Notes under the pieces: generated by a model | Databases searched by the model: none | Seen by the model: only the letters and a program-made list of their open reading frames with translations | What the model was told of the DNA's origin: nothing | Position numbers and translations under genes: made by a program | Shown here: in pieces, positions 14,448 through 22,425 of the stretch | Numbering within the stretch: position 1 is the stretch's first letter | Layout of the letters: each line of letters opens with the position of its first letter | From: an uncultured Eubacterium sp. | GTDB lineage: Bacteria > Bacillota > Clostridia > Lachnospirales > Lachnospiraceae | Assembly (NCBI GenBank): GCA_934358495.1 | Contig: CAKRKO010000023.1 | Coordinates: 1-31,954, forward strand | Direction: 5' to 3' | DNA: 31,954 nucleotides

Positions 14448-17303
14448 ATGGATAAAAGTAGAAAAAAATTAGCTGTATTATTTGCATGTATATTTGTGAT
14501 CCTGGGAATGTGGACGATGTTATCGGTACACTGTCAGGCCGCTGAAACGAATAAGGATGAAAAACAGGCACAGACCATTCGTGTGGGCTCATTTGAGGAT
14601 ACTTTTAATTATGTCGAAAAAAACGGTGTAAGACAAGGATATGGGTACGAGCTCATGCAGGCTCTGGCAGGCTATACAGGATGGAAATTTGAGTATGTGA
14701 AATGTGACTGGTCCAACTGTTTTGATAAGCTTGAAAACGGTGAGATTGATATCATGGGGGATATCTCTTACACCGATGAACGTGTACAAAAGATGCTTTT
14801 TTCAGATGACCCGATGGGTGAGGAAAAGTATATCCTTTATGCTGATTTATCGAATCTGGATATCGGGATGTCTGATTTCAAGTTTATGGACGGGAAACGT
14901 GTCGGTGTACTTATGGATACAGAACCTGAAATCATGCTGACAGAATGGGAAAATAAGAATGGCATACACACAGAACATGTAAATGTGAATAATAATGGTG
15001 ATGTTGAAAAAAAGTTAGCGAATCATGAGATCGACTGTTTTGTGTCTCTGGAGGAATCCCTTTGGTCTGAACAGGGAATAGCATCTGTTACTACGATTGG
15101 TAAGTCAGACATCTATTTTGCAATAAATAAAGAGCGCAGCGATATCAAGGAAGAACTGGATTATGCGATGCGCCAGCTGGAACAAGATAGTCCTTTTTTT
15201 AAGGCAGACCTGTATAAGAAGTATTTTACGCTTGATTATAATCAGAGTCTTACCGGTGAAGAAAAATCATGGCTGGAAGAACATGGCAGTATTCGGATCG
15301 GTTTTTTGAACAATGATCCGGCAATCTTTTCCATGGATGAAGAGACTGGAAAACTTACCGGTATGCTGGCAGAATATATCTCGTATGCAAAAGACTGTCT
15401 GGGCAATCAGAGACTGGAATTTGATATACAGGAATATGATGATTACAACGAAATGCTTCAGGCACTGCAGGATCATGAAATTGACATGATTTTTTATGTC
15501 GGCAGAAATCCTGATCTTGCAGAAAAAAAAGGTTATACACTTACAAATACAGCCTGGACTTACAGCCTGATGGCGGTAACGGATGAGAAATATTTCAATG
15601 AGAACGAGGCGTATTCGGTAGCTGTGCTAAAAGAACACGAAGCTTTAAAACAGCATATTGCGTTCAGTTATCCCCACTGGAAGCTGATAGATTGCGATTC
15701 GCTTGCTGATGCGACAGATATGGTTCTTCATCAAAAAGCAGACTGTTTTCTTATGGGAACCAGTCAGGCGCTGAAATATGATAACAATCGAGATTTCAAG
15801 AGTATTCCACTTACAAAGACAATGGAGGCATGCTTTGCAGTAAGAGACGGAGAGGGAACTTTTTTATCAATACTGAATAAAACATTGAAGGCCATGCCGT
15901 CTGACATGCTTACAAGTGCACTTGCGATCTACGACAGTACGGAAGATAAGGTGACTTTTTATGATTTTGTAAAAGACAACATGCTTGCTTTTTTTGCCAC
16001 AGCAGGATTTTTTGCACTCAGCATCATCGGTATGATCCTCGTACTTTTACGAAAGGCAAGAAAAGCAGAAGCTGTCGCAAAGCTTGCAGCAAGTGATACA
16101 CAAAAACTCAATGACAAACTGGAGATTGCTCTGAAAAAAGCAGAAGATGCCAGTCTCGCAAAGACCCGTTTCCTTAACAATATGTCACATGACATCCGGA
16201 CACCAATGAATGCAATTCTGGGTTATGCACAGCTTATGGAGGATGAGTTGAAAGGAAAGGAACTGTCTGAAACGTCAGCGCATTTAGAAAAACTGCAGCA
16301 GTCCGGCAATCTTCTTCTGTCAATCATTAATAATGTACTTGATATGGCTCAGATTGAGAGCGGAAAGATGGAGATCAATGAGAATTATGGCCGTATTGGA
16401 GCTATCCGGCAGTCTTTGTTTGAAATATTTGAGGATGAAGCAAAGAAAAAGAATCTTGCACTTCATTACACGATAAATGTAGAACATGAGCATATATTGA
16501 CAGATACGACCAAAGTAAAAGAAATATTTGCCAACATTCTTGGCAATGCAATAAAATATACGCCCCCAGGTGGTTCTGTTATGATGAACGTAGATGAACT
16601 GCCATGCGATGAGCCTGGGTACATGATGGCAAGGACCCGGGTAAGCGATACCGGAATCGGCATGAGTGAAGAGTATCTGACAGAGATTTTCGAAGCGTTC
16701 ACGCGTGAGCAGAATACTACAAAGAGCAAAATCGCGGGAACCGGACTTGGAATGTCAATCGTAAAGAAATATGTAGATCTGCTCGGTGGAACAATAGATG
16801 TAGAGAGTGAGCTTGGAAAAGGCAGTACCTTTACTGTAATACTGAAACACAAGATAGCGGATGAAAGCTATTATGTGAAAAAGCATCTTGAAGAGTCTGG
16901 GATAAGCAGAGAAATCCTTAAAGACAGGAGTATCCTTTTGGCAGAGGACAACGATCTGAATGCAGAGATTGCAGCGGTAATACTTGAGCGTGCCGGTCTT
17001 AAGGTTGAACGTGTGGAGGATGGCCTTCAGTGTGTAAACCAGATAACGGAAATGCCGGCAGAAACCTATGATATCATCCTCATGGACATCCAGATGCCAA
17101 AAATGGACGGCTATAAAGCAACACAGACGATCAGGAACCTGTCAGATCAGGAGAAAGCATGCATACCGATCATTGCAATGACAGCAAATGCATTCGAAGA
17201 AGATAAGCGGGCTGCTATTGCTGCCGGAATGAATGGGCATATCGCAAAGCCGATCCAGGTTGATAAGCTGTTGTCGATATTAGCGGAAATTATAAGGGAA
17301 TAG
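14448..17303 (+). CDS. Hybrid histidine kinase with two built-in solute-binding domains (HHK3)
   Basis: BvgS/EvgS-like architecture, 951 residues. A signal/anchor helix spans about 7-27. The first family 3 binding domain covers about 43-262 (TIRVGSFEDTFNYV, GYGYELMQALAGYTGW, DIMGDISYT), the second about 280-495 (SIRIGFLNNDPAIFS). The TM helix is at about 511-535, followed by a coiled coil. The phosphoacceptor is H581 (NNMSHDIRTPMNAI), and the ATPase domain has NILGNAIKY, DTGIGM and GTGLGM. The C-terminal receiver holds D880 (IILMDIQMPKMDGYKA). Unlike BvgS there is no PAS and no C-terminal HPt. It starts 41 bases after the previous stop. Its last 25 residues are almost identical, also at DNA level, to those of HHK5. 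Confidence 0.95.
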   Translation: MDKSRKKLAVLFACIFVILGMWTMLSVHCQAAETNKDEKQAQTIRVGSFEDTFNYVEKNGVRQGYGYELMQALAGYTGWKFEYVKCDWSNCFDKLENGEIDIMGDISYTDERVQKMLFSDDPMGEEKYILYADLSNLDIGMSDFKFMDGKRVGVLMDTEPEIMLTEWENKNGIHTEHVNVNNNGDVEKKLANHEIDCFVSLEESLWSEQGIASVTTIGKSDIYFAINKERSDIKEELDYAMRQLEQDSPFFKADLYKKYFTLDYNQSLTGEEKSWLEEHGSIRIGFLNNDPAIFSMDEETGKLTGMLAEYISYAKDCLGNQRLEFDIQEYDDYNEMLQALQDHEIDMIFYVGRNPDLAEKKGYTLTNTAWTYSLMAVTDEKYFNENEAYSVAVLKEHEALKQHIAFSYPHWKLIDCDSLADATDMVLHQKADCFLMGTSQALKYDNNRDFKSIPLTKTMEACFAVRDGEGTFLSILNKTLKAMPSDMLTSALAIYDSTEDKVTFYDFVKDNMLAFFATAGFFALSIIGMILVLLRKARKAEAVAKLAASDTQKLNDKLEIALKKAEDASLAKTRFLNNMSHDIRTPMNAILGYAQLMEDELKGKELSETSAHLEKLQQSGNLLLSIINNVLDMAQIESGKMEINENYGRIGAIRQSLFEIFEDEAKKKNLALHYTINVEHEHILTDTTKVKEIFANILGNAIKYTPPGGSVMMNVDELPCDEPGYMMARTRVSDTGIGMSEEYLTEIFEAFTREQNTTKSKIAGTGLGMSIVKKYVDLLGGTIDVESELGKGSTFTVILKHKIADESYYVKKHLEESGISREILKDRSILLAEDNDLNAEIAAVILERAGLKVERVEDGLQCVNQITEMPAETYDIILMDIQMPKMDGYKATQTIRNLSDQEKACIPIIAMTANAFEEDKRAAIAAGMNGHIAKPIQVDKLLSILAEIIRE

Positions 17304-17351
17304 TAATCATTTACGCGATACCCTCTGCTATGTGGTGGCATTAGATTACTA
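17301..17351 (+). other. Intercistronic inverted repeat
   Basis: TAGTAATC (17301-17308, starting with the stop codon of HHK3) and GATTACTA (17344-17351) are perfect reverse complements spanning the 83 nt gap before the next gene. No T run follows, so it more likely tunes mRNA processing or stability than termination. Confidence 0.5.
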
Positions 17352-17386
17352 TATCTGCACAAAAAAATCAGGCTGAAGGATACAGG

Positions 17387-19483
17387 GTGAGGAATATGAA
17401 ACAGTCAATAGTATCAGACAGAGTACAAAAAGAAAAGGAACTGGAAGACAATAACCAGATTTTGAACGAACGTAACCAGCTATTATCAGTTTTATCCAGG
17501 GATTATACAACGGTACTTTTGTGTGATTTAAAGCAGGATACATTTGAAGTGGTAAAAGGGGATACCTTTACACACAATGACCCTGAAGAAAAACAACAGT
17601 TAGTTCGTGGAAGTAACTGCTATTCAGAGAGAGTCAGGTATTTTTTTGAAAATATCCTGATCAAAGAATCTGCTCCAGAGTATCTGGAAAGACTTTTGCC
17701 GGATTATCTTATGAATGAATTAAAAGAAACGGACAGTATAGAGATTTATCATAAGACCATAGCAAATGGGACAGGTTTCAGACATTTTCTTGCAAGGGCA
17801 ATACGTTTATCCAATGAGGAAGATCATTTCAAGGCCATCCTCGGTTTCCATTCTGTAGATGAAATTATGAAAAAAGAGCAGGAGATGGAGCTTCAACGAG
17901 AGATTATCGATGGTCTCGGAAAAGTATATTTTTCTGTTCTGGCAGTAGAACTGGACAAAGATCGGGTGCTTTCTTATCGTGAGTCCGGGGAGAATGGGAA
18001 GATTATTTCAGATTTCTGTAGAAAATGTAATAACAGATGGTCAAAAATAATTCCTTCTTATGCAGAGATAATGGTATCAAATAACACCAACGGAGAATTT
18101 GAAAAGCAGCTGGGTCTGGAAACCCTGCGTTTACAGGAAGAGGATTATTCCATGACATATGAGTTTAAGTCGGAAACAGGAATCAATTATCATCAGGTAA
18201 GAGTAGCATATGTAAAGAAAAAAGACGGTACAAGGATGGCTGTAGTCGGAACAAGAAATATTGACAGTCTGATAAAAAAAGAGCGTATGCAGGAAGAAAA
18301 GCTGAAAAAAGCATATGCTGCCGCAGAAAAAGCAAACAAAGCCAAAACGGAATTTCTGCACAATATGTCCCATGATATCCGTACGCCGATGAATGTGATC
18401 CTGGGATATAACCAGCTGATGAAATCACAACTGACAGAACCGAAGCAGCTCGATTATCAGAAGAAGATCGAACAATCCGGGAAACTGTTATTGTCCATCA
18501 TCAATAATGTACTTGATATGGCCCGGATTGAAAGCGGAAAGATGAAAGTAGATGAGAATTATGAAATAGTTGGTGAGGTAGTAGACGAAATCATAAGTAC
18601 ATTTTCATCTGAAGCGGAAGAAAGAGGAATTCATCTGAGCGGAAGCATGCAGGTTACACATAGAAATATCCTGTGTGATGCTACAAAAATCAGGGAAATC
18701 TATGTAAATCTTGTCAGTAATGCTATCAAATACACTCCGAGAGGTGGAGATGTAACGATCACTGTAAAAGAACTGCCATGCGAAAAAGAAGGATATGTAA
18801 AGGTAAAAGCCGAGATAAAAGATACCGGTATTGGCATGAGTAAAGAATATCTTCCAACGTTATTCGAACCGTTCAGCCGTGAACAGAATACAACCACTGG
18901 AAGAGTCGGAGGAACCGGTCTTGGAATGCCAATCGTGAAGAAAATGGTTGATCTGATGGGGGGAAGTATCGAAGTAGAAAGCGAACTGGGAAAAGGAACC
19001 GTATTTACTGTTACGCTGATGCATAAAATAGCTGTCAAGAAATATTACAGTCGGAAGACAGAAATAGCAGAAGCATTTGATATGGAAGAAAATCTGCGTG
19101 GAAAGCATGTTCTGCTGGCGGAGGATAATAATCTGAATGCGGAAATCGTAGTGACCGTTCTGGAAGAAACAGGGCTTGTGATCGAGCGTGTGGAAGATGG
19201 AATTCAGTGCGTGAACAGGATAGAGCAGATGCCATCGGGAACGTATGATCTGATACTTATGGATATTCAGATGCCAAATATGGATGGATATAAGGCAACC
19301 AAGTGTATCAGACATTTAGATGATAAAAAGAAGGCAGAGATTCCGATCATTGCCATGACAGCAAATGCCTTTGCGGAAGACAAAAAAAGGGCGTTTGATG
19401 CCGGCATGAATGAACACATTGCAAAACCCATTGATATTGAGCAACTGGGAGCGGTCATTCTTTCTGTATTGAACACAGAATAA
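17387..19483 (+). CDS. Soluble PAS-type hybrid histidine kinase (HHK4)
   Basis: Cytoplasmic kinase of 698 residues with no signal peptide or membrane helix, unlike its four neighbours. It starts at GTG 17387, with GAAGGA six bases upstream; ATG 17396 is an alternative with tight spacing to GAGGA. A short N-terminal coiled coil (about 10-35) is followed by two regions that look like PAS domains (about 38-160 and 172-297), the second ending in the common RVAYVKKKDGTRMAVVG pattern. A linker helix leads to H329 (HNMSHDIRTPMNVI). The ATPase domain has NLVSNAIKY, DTGIGM and GTGLGM. The receiver carries D626 (LILMDIQMPNMDGYKA). It probably senses an internal signal or the state of partner kinases, with which it could heterodimerise. 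No HPt. Confidence 0.93.
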   Translation: MRNMKQSIVSDRVQKEKELEDNNQILNERNQLLSVLSRDYTTVLLCDLKQDTFEVVKGDTFTHNDPEEKQQLVRGSNCYSERVRYFFENILIKESAPEYLERLLPDYLMNELKETDSIEIYHKTIANGTGFRHFLARAIRLSNEEDHFKAILGFHSVDEIMKKEQEMELQREIIDGLGKVYFSVLAVELDKDRVLSYRESGENGKIISDFCRKCNNRWSKIIPSYAEIMVSNNTNGEFEKQLGLETLRLQEEDYSMTYEFKSETGINYHQVRVAYVKKKDGTRMAVVGTRNIDSLIKKERMQEEKLKKAYAAAEKANKAKTEFLHNMSHDIRTPMNVILGYNQLMKSQLTEPKQLDYQKKIEQSGKLLLSIINNVLDMARIESGKMKVDENYEIVGEVVDEIISTFSSEAEERGIHLSGSMQVTHRNILCDATKIREIYVNLVSNAIKYTPRGGDVTITVKELPCEKEGYVKVKAEIKDTGIGMSKEYLPTLFEPFSREQNTTTGRVGGTGLGMPIVKKMVDLMGGSIEVESELGKGTVFTVTLMHKIAVKKYYSRKTEIAEAFDMEENLRGKHVLLAEDNNLNAEIVVTVLEETGLVIERVEDGIQCVNRIEQMPSGTYDLILMDIQMPNMDGYKATKCIRHLDDKKKAEIPIIAMTANAFAEDKKRAFDAGMNEHIAKPIDIEQLGAVILSVLNTE

Positions 19484-19513
19484 GCAAAGCGACTGCGTTC
19501 ATGAGCAAGCAGC

Positions 19514-19540
19514 GAAAGCGGATTGCGAATGTCCGCTTTC
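19514..19540 (+). other. Hairpin just upstream of HHK5 start
   Basis: GAAAGCGGA (19514-19522) pairs perfectly with TCCGCTTTC (19532-19540) across a 9 nt loop. It ends 10 bases before the AGAGGG ribosome site of the next gene and could modulate its translation or mark a processing site; no T run follows. It also argues against the upstream ATGs at 19523 and 19541 being used. Confidence 0.6.
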
Positions 19541-19561
19541 ATGGAACATAAGAGGGAAAGA

Positions 19562-22402
19562 ATGAACAGAAAGATAGAAAAACGGATAAGAAAAAAAGGT
19601 AAGAAAACAGGATTATGTTTGAGCATTTTAGTACTTATTATGTTACTCTTTGGACCGGTTTTGGCTTATGCGTCGGAAATAAAAAGTGACGGGAAAACAA
19701 CTCAGGCAATGGAAGAAGAAAATAAAACCGTGAGAGTCGGCTATTTTCCATCTGCCAATTTTCAGGAAGGCGGTTATGGGGAACACAAGCAGGGAGCAGG
19801 TTATGAGTATCTCCAGAAGATTTCTTATATAACCGGCTGGAAGTATGAATATGTCTATGCTTCATTTAAAGAGTGTATGGATATGCTGGCAAATGGAGAA
19901 ATCGATATACTTGGAAGTGTTGGTTATACACCGGAAAGAGCAGAATCTATTGATTTTTCAACCTATGCCGAGGGAACAGAACGATATTGGATCTATACCA
20001 GGGAGGAACATGCGGATCTTGCGGATGGCGATCTGAAGCAGATGAATGGCTGTCGTATCGGCATTGCAGATGGAAGCTATCAAAAAGAACTTCTGAAAAA
20101 ATGGCTGGACAGCAATCAGATCCAGGCAGAGGTTGTTATCTGTAAAGGCTATGATGAAATGATAGAAAAACTGGATGCAGATGAACTGGATGCACTTGTG
20201 GTCCCAGCGCTGTCCGTCAACAGTGATTTTATTGCAATTGCCAATATCGGTGCAAGTGACTGTTATTTCGGTGTATCAAAATCCAGACCGGATCTGTTAA
20301 AGGAATTAAATTCTGCCCTGGAAGAGATCAACAATACAGAAACGGACTACAGCAGCAAGCTGTATGCCCGTTATGAAGGAAAAGCTGTCATAAATTATGC
20401 ACTCAACAAGGAAGAAAAACAATGGCTGGATGCACATGAAAATACCATCCGTGTGGGATATCTAAAGGATAATCTTCCTTTTTGTGGGGAAGAAAATGGA
20501 AAACTGACAGGAATCCTTGGAACCGTTCTGGATACTGTTCAGGAAAAATATGGAATCACGATCCAGGCAGTTCTCTGTTCCACGGGAGCACAGATGAATG
20601 AGAAATTGCAATCTGGCGAGATAGATATTGCCGGTCCTATTATTCAGGATTTTTATACACAGGAACAGTTTCAGGTGATTTTGACGGATGCAATCTTTGA
20701 CATTACGCCGGTTGTTATTTACAAGGGAAAAGAATATAGCGGCAGTCCCTCTACAATCGCAACGACAGAGACTTCACTGTATTCTGAATTGATGGTGTCC
20801 CTTCTTTTTCCGGATGCAGAAATCAAAGAATATGACACACAGGAAGAATGCCTTGAGGCAGTGGCAAATGGAGAAGTAGGAGCAACTGTTATTCCTTCTT
20901 CAAAAATTAATATTCTTAATGAAAGTCCACTGACCAAAAGTCTGTCATTTGCAGAGATGGCAAAACGGCAGGAATTGGGAATGTTCACGACGAGAGAAAA
21001 CAGAAGGGCAGCTACCATTATCAATAAAGCAATCGATCAGTCATCCAATATTTTAAATGGCGTTGTCCTTGCACAGAATTCTGTTTCGGAAAAGAAAATG
21101 ACCTTGCAGGATGTCCTTGCAGAGTATGCAGGTTTCGCTATCGGAGTTTCATCTGTGATTATTTTTGTACTGCTTCTTCTGGTTTATTCCCTTTCAGTAA
21201 GCAGGAAAAAACAGATGGCAGCATTGAAAGAAGCACAGGATGCAAATGCGGCGAATATTGCAAAAACGACGTTCCTCAACCATATGTCCCATGATATCAG
21301 GACGCCAATGAATGCAATTGTTGGATTTACAGATATTGCTATGAAGAGGAAGCCGGACAAAGAAGTGGAGAATTGTCTGAAAAAGATCAGGCAGAGTTCA
21401 GAATATCTGATGACACTGATTAATGATGTGCTTGACATCAGCCGCATTGAAAGTGGTAAAATGGAATATAAACCAGTACCGGTAGATCTCAGGGATATGA
21501 TAAATACTGTTCTGGCGATTGCAAGGGGATATATGGAAAACCGTGACCTTAATTTGTATGTTTCAAGAGAAGAACTAAAAACTCCTTATGTGATGGCGGA
21601 TGAACTCAGAATCAGGGAAGTACTGCTCAACATTATCAGCAATGCAGTCAAATTTACAAAAGACGGAGGCAGTATTTCATTTGTTGCAGAAAACGGTCCG
21701 GGTAATGATGAGCATCATATAATCGTACGCTTTCGTATATCAGATACCGGAATTGGTATGAGTGAGGAATTTCAGAGCAGAATATTTGATGAGTTCAGTC
21801 AGGAAAATAATGGGGCAAGAACCAGTTATAAAGGAACCGGACTGGGAATGGCGATTGCCAAACGGTATGTAGATCTTATGGGTGGGGAAATTGAGGTCAG
21901 CAGCATACAAGGCATTGGCTCAACATTTACGGTAGAAATCCCACTGCTTATAGCAGAACATGTACAAACGGAAGAGAAAGAAAAGATATGGCAAGATGTG
22001 GATTTACATGGTTTGCATGTTCTTTTGGCAGAGGACAATGATTTAAACGCAGAAATAGTAACAATACTATTGGAAGAAAAAGGGATGATTGTAACCAGGA
22101 CTGTAGATGGTAAATCTGCCCTGGCACAGTTTTGCAATACAGCTCCGGGGACGTTTGATCTGATTTTGATGGATATCATGATGCCGAAAATGAATGGGTA
22201 TGAAACGACAAGGGCTATCAGAAATCTGCCTGACCGTCCGGACGGAAAGGAGATCCCTATTATTGCAATAACAGCAAATGCATTTGCAGAGGATGTACAG
22301 GCTGCTTTAGATGCCGGAATGAATGGGCATATTGCAAAGCCGATCCAGGTTGATAAGCTGCTGTCGACATTAGCAGAAATGATAAGGCAACACGAAATTT
22401 GA
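19562..22402 (+). CDS. Hybrid histidine kinase with two built-in solute-binding domains (HHK5)
   Basis: 946-residue membrane kinase with the same plan as HHK3. ATG 19562 is chosen because AGAGGG lies 5 bases upstream, although the frame is open to 19523. A signal/anchor helix lies at about 15-37. Binding domain 1 covers about 55-270 (KTVRVGYFPSANF, GAGYEYLQKISYITGWKYEY), binding domain 2 about 292-505 (TIRVGYLKDNLPFC). The TM helix is at about 523-545. The phosphoacceptor is H577 (NHMSHDIRTPMNAI). The ATPase domain has NIISNAVKF, DTGIGM and GTGLGM; the receiver has D871 (LILMDIMMPKMNGYET). No HPt. The second binding domain is less regular than the first (shortened strands after FAEMAKRQELG), so only one may hold ligand. 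The glucosidase gene follows after 23 bases. Confidence 0.94.
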   Translation: MNRKIEKRIRKKGKKTGLCLSILVLIMLLFGPVLAYASEIKSDGKTTQAMEEENKTVRVGYFPSANFQEGGYGEHKQGAGYEYLQKISYITGWKYEYVYASFKECMDMLANGEIDILGSVGYTPERAESIDFSTYAEGTERYWIYTREEHADLADGDLKQMNGCRIGIADGSYQKELLKKWLDSNQIQAEVVICKGYDEMIEKLDADELDALVVPALSVNSDFIAIANIGASDCYFGVSKSRPDLLKELNSALEEINNTETDYSSKLYARYEGKAVINYALNKEEKQWLDAHENTIRVGYLKDNLPFCGEENGKLTGILGTVLDTVQEKYGITIQAVLCSTGAQMNEKLQSGEIDIAGPIIQDFYTQEQFQVILTDAIFDITPVVIYKGKEYSGSPSTIATTETSLYSELMVSLLFPDAEIKEYDTQEECLEAVANGEVGATVIPSSKINILNESPLTKSLSFAEMAKRQELGMFTTRENRRAATIINKAIDQSSNILNGVVLAQNSVSEKKMTLQDVLAEYAGFAIGVSSVIIFVLLLLVYSLSVSRKKQMAALKEAQDANAANIAKTTFLNHMSHDIRTPMNAIVGFTDIAMKRKPDKEVENCLKKIRQSSEYLMTLINDVLDISRIESGKMEYKPVPVDLRDMINTVLAIARGYMENRDLNLYVSREELKTPYVMADELRIREVLLNIISNAVKFTKDGGSISFVAENGPGNDEHHIIVRFRISDTGIGMSEEFQSRIFDEFSQENNGARTSYKGTGLGMAIAKRYVDLMGGEIEVSSIQGIGSTFTVEIPLLIAEHVQTEEKEKIWQDVDLHGLHVLLAEDNDLNAEIVTILLEEKGMIVTRTVDGKSALAQFCNTAPGTFDLILMDIMMPKMNGYETTRAIRNLPDRPDGKEIPIIAITANAFAEDVQAALDAGMNGHIAKPIQVDKLLSTLAEMIRQHEI

Positions 22403-22425
22403 GCATAAGAAAGGAAGGAACTAAG

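Noticed and set aside
8476..22402. Five similar kinases as an assembly duplication
   Set aside because: Sensor domains, lengths and most DNA differ strongly; only the core motifs and one 76 bp tail are close, so they are true paralogues.
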